This document shows, piece by piece, positions 56,227 through 64,000 of a stretch of DNA of 64,000 nt. The position numbers and the translations under genes were made by a program. Below the pieces are notes generated by a model. It did no database searches. It was not told where the DNA came from and worked only from the letters and a program-made list of their open reading frames with translations. The stretch is taken from NCBI GenBank assembly GCA_964036295.1, contig OZ038472.1, positions 12,830,068 to 12,894,067 of the forward strand, written 5' to 3'. Position 1 is the stretch's first letter. The number at the start of each line of letters is the position of its first letter. The DNA comes from Plumapathes pennacea (taxonomy: Eukaryota; Cnidaria; Anthozoa; Antipatharia; Myriopathidae).

Positions 56227-58459
56227 TTAACGACTCTGAATGTTGCTACTGTGTTTGTGATTTTTACGTGTGACAACGAACGTATGCCAGAATCGCACAC
56301 TGTAATTTTTATTACTAGACCATTAATATTGCGTGCTTTAGATATGGGAACTTTCCTTTTTATAGTTTGCATATTCTAGTTTAATTATTTAACGTTGTGT
56401 TTTATGCTTTACTAAAAGTAACGTTTAGTGTTAACGTTAAGTGACGCCTTTTTCAATCTACACGAAGCCAAAATGAAGAAAGAATTGTAGGCGAATGTTT
56501 GTAATTACATAGTAAATTCGTGGCATGTTCAATTGAATATTATTTTGAGAACTCTGCTTCTTAGAATTATTATTATATTTAGTTCTCGGGAATTTAAGTC
56601 CTATTCTTGGTGTCTGGAGTTGAGTTATGACGTGGAAAAATAATTGTAAATACACGATGCTTGAGCAATGCAGTCCTATGCTTAAGAAAATTAGATTAGC
56701 AGCAACATTTTACGCCAGTTCAAATTTCCAAGACACAGCTGTATCAAGATGATGTATATAAAGAGGCCAATGATTTAAGCAATCATACATTTAGCTTTTT
56801 TATAGAAACACTAATTATTTTCTAGAGATTTAATATGAGGCATAGCAAACGCGAGGGCCTCAAATTATACTAATTTAGATTCCAGGTGAGACAGTAAAAA
56901 AAGTTGTGTTTCGTCTTATAATAATATATTTTGGGAGTTTGTCATTGGTTAGTAGTGTTTTCTTTTTTTCTTCTTTTTTTGGAGGGGGAGTTTTGCCAGT
57001 ATTGTGTTCAAATTTTGGATAGTGGAATGGAAGTTAGGTAAACTTATTAAGCCGTTCATAAAATGCATCAACAAAAGGTTACCCTGCAAGCAGAAACTCT
57101 TTCAAATGAAGATGGCTCGAAGCCTGGTTTCGAAGAACACCATGGGCGCAAAAACAGTCAGCAATTTACCAAACTACACATGCGTGGTGTCCCTTAATGC
57201 TTGAAAGAAGAGAGGTTCGCGCATGCCCAACAAATAGAAAGTCGAGGTATAGGTTTTGCTCGCAGGGTACGGTATGCTGAACGTTGAAAGTAATATTTTG
57301 GTTTATTTAAGTTTTGGGGATTCTCGCTGCAAGCTTGCGCCTCTGTCCACTGACTCTCTTAACGACAGTTACAGATCTATATTTATGCAAGAATACATTC
57401 ATTTGTATAAAACACAAACATATCTGCAAAGGATGGGGCCGACAAAGAGGTGGGAGCACAGCACTTACATTATTTTATAACTTGTGTTTTACAAGATGTG
57501 GAAAGTATGTTCAAGTTGACTGTAGATTAAAAGAATTATAACCTAATGTGTATTGGAGTTTCGCAAAGAACACTACTTTGTTGTTTTGTGTTTTTATTTC
57601 GGCTTGTTTCTCTATAGCCGGCCATCAAGGGGTTACCATGCCAACGTTCTGCTGGCAAATATGGGTACATATTCGTTTGGTATAAAGCACGCATGGGATT
57701 GGGGTCTACTGTTTTTGTTTCAAATGCTGTGCCTGCATTGTTGGTTTGTGCATTGTGTTGCAGCTTCAACCGCGTTTGTCTGCGCATGCTACACGTTTCC
57801 GCGCTTGAAACACTCGCGTCTTTCGTGTTGGTCTTGGGTTTCCTGTACCCCGCCCCAAGCTCCCTTCCAGCAGAACCAAAGGGAAGAATGGGGGGATCCC
57901 CCTGACTTGCTATCCTTTTTCTCAAACGGCTAAACTGTGCCAGTCCTTCCAGTGAAAATAAACGCGATTGAAGCGGCGGAAGCCTTAGGTTGAGCGAAGT
58001 CTGGACTCGAGGCCGGAGGCGGCTCGTTTCCAGACCTCGGAGTTTCAAACGCGCTTATTTTTTACTCGCGGATACGGCTTCGGACAGAAAAGAAGGGATT
58101 GACAGAATCTTTCAAATGGCACCTTGTGTCGCCATATGCTATTTTTGTTCAATTTTCCTAGTTTTACAAATCAGAGCGAAGGTGACCGGAGGAAAGCGCA
58201 CTTGTGCGCGAATATCTGATAAGAGACTGGTGTCCAGTTCGTCATGCAAGCCATCACGATGTTTTATTCATATAAACACAGACTTTCCCGCTAAAAAGCT
58301 AAAAAGCCCCAGGCATTACCAGTTTTCGCCACCAGTTTCTACTCTTTATATTTACAGGTACTCAGTCTTGGCCGAGCTTGGGAGACGCGCTGTCGCATGT
58401 TCCACTCACGTACCAGTTGAGGATCGGGCCGTATGATATTTAAATAGTGCCCTGGAAGG
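56227..58459. other. Intergenic region between EEIG1-like and hydrolase genes
   Basis: No recognised gene. Long overlapping ORFs on both strands at 57536-58436 lack any family signature, and the more G+C-rich sequence there may simply be the upstream region of the hydrolase gene, whose ATG is at 58460. Confidence 0.45.
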
Positions 58460-61400
58460 ATGCAGACCTTAGACTGCCACGTTCGTAAGTACACTCCATA
58501 ATATCGAATATGTCATGTGTCATTTTCTGTCACTTATCTGTGAGATAGCTTTCAAAACCGTATTTATGCATATAATTACACTTTGTTTTATGGCTGAATT
58601 ACTTTTAGTGAAAACACATCTTTGGGGTTTTCGTGAATCCGAGAGCAACTATAGAATGCCCACTGTAAATCGGTGGTGACCATGTTTGTTCCAGCTGTCA
58701 AAAAGAACACGTGAATATGTGAAATTGACATGATCTCGGGGTCTTTGTGCTCTCGCGTGCGCGCGACTTCAAATGCTTCATTTAATGCATCATGCCTGGT
58801 ATTCTATAGGGCAAACCCCCGGGCATTTAACTTTTTTGAAAATCTTTGGTCAAATGCCCGGCTGTACGGGCAAAAATCACGGTCAAATGCCCCGCTGGTC
58901 GGGCTCTAAAGCGTCGAATTTCCCATTCTCCAAACGAGGGATTTTTCAATAGTTCAAAATAAAACGCGACAGAAGTATTCATCGCGACAGAAGGCCGCCA
59001 CATCTATATTTCAAATTTTAAGTGGCCAATATCAAAAGCCAACAAATACGCTATAAGTTAACAAAGACAAAGTATTCTTCGATACTTTTATATAGCTCTG
59101 CCAGACTGAGTGGCCGTTTAGCGAAGGTTCTTTAATCCACACGAACATCTGTTTTTTGAAGCATCCCAAAACTATGGACACACAAAGAAATAAACGTAGA
59201 AAACGTGCGTATTTTGTGCAGAAAGACATACCATACACGGTTAGTACTGTTATACCAAATGTGTGGTTCTCGTATACGCAGTTGAGTGGATATGCTCCAC
59301 CACAAAACAAAGAAATCTACGGCGTTGTGAATTCAAATCGATGCATTTTTATCGCCGGATGAGATAGTTTCCGTGTAAACGGATAATTGTGAAAGAGGAA
59401 ACCTAAATTCAAAGGGATACTAAGAATTAACATCCTGCAAGCTACACGATCGCGTGCTTGCGAGCGACAAGTCGTGGAACCACTTGATCGGTCATGGTCT
59501 GATGACCTCACGGCCGATTGGTTAATAAGGATTTGTATGGGGAGATTTTCAAATCACATTTTACGCGTGAAAATAAAAAATTCTTACTCCTGAAATTGGT
59601 CAGATAACATTACGTGAGAACCGCCACAATTTTCGAAAAACCACCACTCGTCTCATTCAAACGAGACAAGAGCTTGCGCAATTCCCTAGTCAAAGGCTCT
59701 TTACCCACAGAACTTGAACCTGGCACATTCAAATGCTCGTGCAAGCGATGTAACACATGTCCGTTCATTACCAACACCATTTCAATTTCCGGCCCTAAGA
59801 ACTCCACCCAATTCACCGATCATTTAGACTGCACTTCCTGCAATGTCATCTACTGCATATGGTGCACCAGCTACAACCAGCTTTACATCGGTGAAACAGG
59901 ATGGAGGTTGGGAGACCGTTTCCGCAAACATCTTTTGGATGTGAAAAACAACAGCCAGGACGCTTCCAAACCTGTAGCTCGGCATTTTAATCAACCTGAT
60001 CACTCCCACAACAACATGACCATTTTCGGCTTATCTCTTCACCAAGGCAACACCGAATCCCGTAAGTGCACAGAACAGCGTCTGATTTTCAAAATTGGTA
60101 CCTTATCTCCCGCAGGAATCACTAAGCGGTTCTCGTTCTCGTAGCTCCTTAACCTTTGACCATGTTTTTCTGATTGGCTGCTTTTCTCATCAGCCAATCA
60201 AAAATTATTAAGTTTCCTCTGAGGTAAGTTTCTTTCTTAATCCCCTTTTAAACCCCATTTACCCATAATCCTCTCATTCGCTCTGACGAAGGGCTTGCGC
60301 TCGAAACGTCAGCTATTGTCTCTTTTACGGCATTCCATTACCCTCATCAACACCTAGTTGATACACCAGTTTGTCTTCCGCCACGCCGACGCAGTCAACC
60401 TAGTTCTCTTCAGATTGAGCTGGTATTACATTGTATTGAAGTATAGTTTCAGTTCTGCATACTGATAATAAATAAACAATAAACTACTTTTGGCGAGGAA
60501 ATATGCACGGATATTGTCCGAGGATATTATCTGTTCCGAGAATCGAACAGTTGCCCGAGAGCGAAGCTCAAGGGCAACTGTGAGCTTCGAGGAACAGATA
60601 ATGTCCAAGGACAATTATCTGTGCATATTTCCGAAGCAAAAAGTAGTTTATTGTCTTTATTATCCTTCAAATATTTCCTCTCGCAGCGCAAATAACGGCT
60701 TGGAAACTGTGAAGCTTTTTAGTGCTTTCTGGGACTGCTTTTTCGACCAATAAATTGATGTCCTCTTCAGTAGTCATCTTGTAATGATTTTTGTGACTAA
60801 ACAAATAGAACTGTGTTCGGATATTGTCAATAAACAGCGTTAGTTCGCCAGGCGGGGGTTATTCACTGATAACGTCCGCTCATGAGCGGACGTTATTCGT
60901 TCACGTGTCACGATTCTACCAATCACGCGTGGGAGGAAATATTTGATGGGTCATAAATCATGATAATAATGATAATAAATCTATATTATATGGCAGATTT
61001 GTGGGACAGTGAGAAGTTTTACTATCCTTGGCCCCCTCCTGAGCTTCACAAGATTTACAGACCATTCAAGGTTTGTGATCTTCAAGATGCACTCCAGAAC
61101 ACTTCAGTGAGCAAAGCAGTCTTCATTCAAGTAAACCAGAATTATCTTGAAACAGGTGATGACATTTACGGGTTGATATATATGTCTATACATGCATATA
61201 TTAAATTTATGCATCTACTGTATCAATTCCAGCTTTAACCATCTCCTAGCCTGCGAATACAGCCTCCTCCCATCGGGAAGCTTGTTTGAACCCCCCGAGA
61301 CAGACTGTCTCGGGGGGCTCAAACAAGCTTCCCGACTGGAGGAGGCTGTATTTGCAGGCTAACCATCTCCCTCCCAACCTTGAGGATTTGTCAGACCTGA

Positions 61401-61661
61401 TTGTCCCAGGCAATTTGCATGAGAATTCTAAAAAATTAATAGGAAAGAGTTGGAGGCGAGCATTTTGCGAGTGGCAAGAATGTTTGCCCTGCTTCGTTTG
61501 TCATGTAATAAACAATTTATTACACGAAAAATCGTGCAATACGGCTGTATTTTTACTCGTCAGCTTTATTTTTTCTCGCCTGAAGCAGGCTCGAAAAAAT
61601 AAAACCAACTCGTAAAAATACTCCGCCGTATTGCACTCCTTCCCGTGTAATAGCCTCTTTT

Positions 61662-61709
<48 letters not shown>

Positions 61710-64000
61710 GCCTAGAGTAGTTTAACACTGAATTATATGTCAAACATATCACTGTCAAGAATGTACTTGTGTATAATGCTTTGATCCAGCTTTGTATCCA
61801 GCTTGTACCAAGCTTTGATAATATTAATGTCTGTAGATATATAGTTGTCCTTCTAAGACATGCATATGCAGTCTGGAGAGAGCAAATGCCAAGCAGATGG
61901 GGAATGAGCAGATGGATAGTGTGTGACAATGCAGCTATCTCTAATCTTTTGGCACTCGTCCAGTTATCCCAGTGTAAACAAGGGAACTGTTTTGCACTCT
62001 AAATGTACAGTCAAATCTCTCTAATGCACACCCTCTAAGACAGACACCTGGTAGGAATGGTTCCTACCATTTCTTTATTCATTTACTCTAACTGAACTCT
62101 TTATAGAACTGACACCTCTATAAAATGGATAGTCAGAGCTGGTCCCGAGATTGTCTGTCTTGCATTCCATTGCTTTTTTCCCAGCTATTTATTTGTTTGT
62201 TTGAGTTTTTCCTTCAACTTTTCAGACTGGATTTTGGAAGAAGCTGCAAAGAGTGACCTTCTGGCAGGAGTGGTTGGATGGGTTGACTTACAGGACCCGG
62301 AGGTGCGAGTATCGCCATGACTGTTGATCGGCATCTAGCCAATCAGAGGGAGTGACCATCTCCTCCCCACTTTTCTCCCTTTCCTCCATCACCCCTCCCC
62401 TCTCAACACCCATACTGTATGTCTTTACAAATTCAGACTAGAGTGTCCTCCATCGACAGATGTCAATGTCCCGGGGGGGGGGGGGCACTCCCATATATTT
62501 CCTATATAGGGACGTTCCGCTCGATAGGGTATCATTTTCAGGGTCTTCTGTCTTAAACAGGGTATCAAATTTTACATTTTCGTGTCTTAAACAGGGTTAT
62601 TTTCTGAAGATTTTCTCCTCTTCCCCTCCCCCCTCAACCACATTTTTGTTCTCGCCATTTTCGCGCGATTTCTTCGTATGCTCCAGTGGAAACGCGTGCA
62701 ACGCAGGCTAACTTATCTAAACTTAGTCTTGAACAGGGTATCAAATTAGAGCACTTTGTCTTAGACAGGGTAGCAAAATTTCCATTTTTGTGTCTTGAAT
62801 AGGGTCAGGGTTTTATAGAGTCAGCGGAACCCCCCTACCCAAATTCCTATTGAGTACCCCCCCCCCCCCCCCCCGGGGTCAATGTGCTCCCTTAATTAGA
62901 AGAAAAATACAAGACCATTCAATATGACCCATCTTGTTTGTTGTCTCTTTCCAGTTGAACAAAGTTCTAGACAAGTATATGCAGCACAAGAAGTTTAAGG
63001 GTGTTCGCAATATTCTCGAAGGGGAGCCAGATGATTGGCTTGGAAGAGAGACAGTGCAAAGAGGGCTGGGTACTAAGATAATATTATTATGACAACAATA
63101 TGTAGATTTATGACCCATCAAATATTTCCTCCCGCGCGTGATTGGTAGAATCGTGACACGTGACCGAATAAAGCGAATAACCCCCGCCTGGCGAACTAAC
63201 GCTGTTTATTGACAATATCCGAACACAGTTCTATTTATTTAGTCACAAAAATCATTACAAGACGACTACTGAGGAGGACATCAATTTATTGGTCGAAAAT
63301 GCAGTTCCAGAAAGTACCAAAAAGCTTCACAGTTTCCGCGCCGTTATTTGCGGTGCGAGAGGAAATATTTGAAGGATAATAAAGACAATAAACTACTTTT
63401 AGCTTTGGAAATATGCACGGATAATTGTCCTTGGACATTATCTGTTCCTCGAAGCTCACAGTTGCCCTCGAGCTTCGCTCTCGGGCAACTGTTCGCTTCT
63501 CGGAACAGATAATATCCTCGGACAATTATCCGTGCATATTTCTTCGCCAAAAGTAGTTTATTGTTTATATAAGTATGAATTATGTTCATCTAGAGGTTTC
63601 AACATAGAGTTCCCAGCATCCTGGGAGACCCAGGGGCAGATCATGGGGCTGCAAGCAAAAAGCGGCAGTTTTTGGTCAAACAAAAATTATCAATGAAAAG
63701 TTTGTCTCTCAGACTAAGTAAAATGCATTGTATGAAGAGAGAAGTATATCCGGGCAAACTGATTACGTGACAGAATGGCATCTGTAGTTGATTACGACAA
63801 TGGAATAGAAGAGTCATGTTCCAGGCTAAAGTTTCCTGAATCCGGACAAGCCAGACTTGTGTTCAGGCTACTAGCCCATGGCTAGCTAGTGTGGCAGAAA
63901 GCAAAACATTCTAACCCCAGTCGGCACTAATAATTTTATTTTGTCGCTAATCTGTTTGTATCCTTTCTCTTTGAATTTATACCAACAGGTATCCTGGAGA
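58460..64000 (+). CDS. Amidohydrolase-2 family metal-dependent hydrolase, 5' part
   Basis: A TIM-barrel hydrolase of the amidohydrolase-2 type (COG3618-like, relatives of lactonases and decarboxylases); substrate unknown. Exons 58460-58484, 60997-61155, 62226-62302, 62955-63069 and 63989-64000 (cut by the window) join in frame. An in-frame TAG lies 15 bases before ATG 58460. Exon 1 encodes MQTLDCHV and its last base starts a codon finished by exon 2, giving DCHVHLWDSEKF, where HxH is the metal-binding motif of strand 1. Then FYYPWPPPELHKIYRPF, VFIQVNQNYLETG, DWILEEAAKSDLLAGVVGWV DLQDPE, KFKGVRNILEGEPDDWL and GLGILE follow the family order. Intron 1 (2.5 kb) holds a Penelope-like fragment and a foldback arm. 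Confidence 0.85.
59614..60144 (+). mobile_element. Penelope-like element fragment, GIY-YIG endonuclease end
   Basis: An open frame of 176 codons matches the C-terminal half of Penelope-like retroelement proteins. It has KSLRNSLVKGSLP, a Cys-rich knuckle (FKCSCKRCNTCPF), a second Cys cluster (CTSCNVIYCIWC), and the GIY-YIG nuclease core (NQLYIGETGWRLGDRFRKHL, with the conserved R and the later ARHFNQPDH). It ends at TAG 60142-60144. The reverse transcriptase part is absent, so it is 5'-truncated, as is usual for these elements. The downstream sequence to about 60420 is probably its 3' end. It is inserted in intron 1 of the hydrolase gene in the same orientation. Confidence 0.8.
60283..60313 (+). 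other. Conserved-looking hairpin in the Penelope-like 3' region
   Basis: CTGACG and CGTCAG enclose an AAGGGCTTGCGCTCGAAA loop in which GGGC and GCTC can also pair. It lies 140 bp downstream of the GIY-YIG stop codon. The CTGACGA...GAAAC spacing recalls hammerhead-ribozyme cores reported in such elements, but the stem II closing pair is wrong for an active ribozyme. Confidence 0.45.
60473..60962. mobile_element. Foldback-type element, left arm
   Basis: Matches 63107-63570 in inverted orientation over nearly its whole length. Its outer 180 bp is itself a palindrome (AATAAACTACTTTTGGCGAG ... and complement, with ATATGCACGGAT and GTCCGAGGATA arms). The rest carries GCGGGGGTTATTC and CACGTGTCACGATT. 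It contains an extra 24-bp palindrome (AACGTCCGCTCA and complement, 60869-60893) missing from the right arm. Confidence 0.8.
61246..61364. mobile_element. Near-perfect 119-bp palindrome (MITE) in hydrolase intron 2
   Basis: TAGCCTGCGAATACAGCCTC and its complement close a hairpin whose centre is GAGACAGACTGTCTC. Loop length is essentially zero. Confidence 0.85.
61661..61708. repeat. (TAA)n microsatellite
   Basis: About 16 uninterrupted TAA units directly after the foldback copy at 61480-61658. Confidence 0.95.
62462..62886. mobile_element. Element with poly-G and poly-C ends in hydrolase intron 3
   Basis: TCAATGTCCC plus a G run on the left is mirrored by a C run plus GGGGTCAATGTG on the right. 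The interior has repeated TCTTAAACAGGGTATCAAAT-type segments. The interior motif resembles the repeat in the 30.6-31.0 kb and 35.7 kb segments. Confidence 0.6.
63107..63570. mobile_element. Foldback-type element, right arm
   Basis: Inverted copy of 60473-60962, starting at GATTTATGACCCATCAAATA, 38 bp after the hydrolase exon that ends at 63069, and finishing at AGTAGTTTATTGTTTA. Confidence 0.8.

Noticed and set aside
57536-58436. Long overlapping ORFs on both strands (170 codons minus, 126 and 148 codons plus)
   Set aside because: No recognisable domain, no splice-site or start support, and they overlap each other; likely chance frames in less A+T-rich sequence.

Overview
The window is intron-rich, roughly 60% A+T animal DNA, most likely from an anthozoan cnidarian such as a stony coral. 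The reasons are metazoan-only gene families (EEIG1/FAM102, TRPC-type channels, CARD and death-domain adaptors), short introns with GT-AG sites, TTAGGG-free unique sequence packed with small inverted-repeat transposons (MITEs), and a Penelope-like retroelement fragment. All gene models below were assembled by hand from splice sites and reading-frame phase. In the four genes whose ends are both in the window, the exon lengths add up to a whole number of codons.

Layout. (1) 1-2991 (+): 3' end of a TRPC-like cation channel. (2) 6578-27246, plus an upstream exon to 29047 (all on the - strand): a tandem segmental duplication. Each unit holds a complete TRPC-like channel gene (A 6578-13181, B 17901-24310) with a death-domain gene just upstream (A 14403-15855, 5'-truncated; B 25727-29047, longer and apparently intact at its 3' end). 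A relic of a third unit lies at about 16270-17310. (3) 31094-35166 (-): a gene encoding CARD-CARD-DD-DD, in which the pair of exons encoding one death domain has been tandemly duplicated in frame. Its first exon and putative promoter are duplicated again at 36731-39275, next to a small divergent ORF of unknown function. (4) 39727-43265 (+): PIGC, a subunit of the GPI-GlcNAc transferase, complete in 8 exons. (5) 46406-55222 (+): an EEIG1/FAM102-type NT-C2 protein, complete in 12 exons. (6) 58460-64000 (+): the 5' part of an amidohydrolase-2 family metal-dependent hydrolase that runs off the window.

Between and inside these genes lie many MITEs, several with clear target-site duplications (TTA/TAA or TTAA). 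There are nested insertions with a matching empty site, two Helitron-like 5' fragments, a Penelope-like GIY-YIG fragment, palindromes, minisatellites and homopolymer runs.

The most distinctive biology is the death-fold and ion-channel neighbourhood at about 6.5-39 kb: ankyrin-less TRPC-like channels co-duplicated with death-domain adaptors, next to a CARD2-DD2 gene that is itself being remodelled by exon duplication. Sequence shows the arrangement and the duplications; a shared function in cell death or immunity is only an inference. PIGC, EEIG1 and the hydrolase look like ordinary housekeeping or conserved genes, though transposons have altered the end of PIGC and a splice donor of EEIG1.
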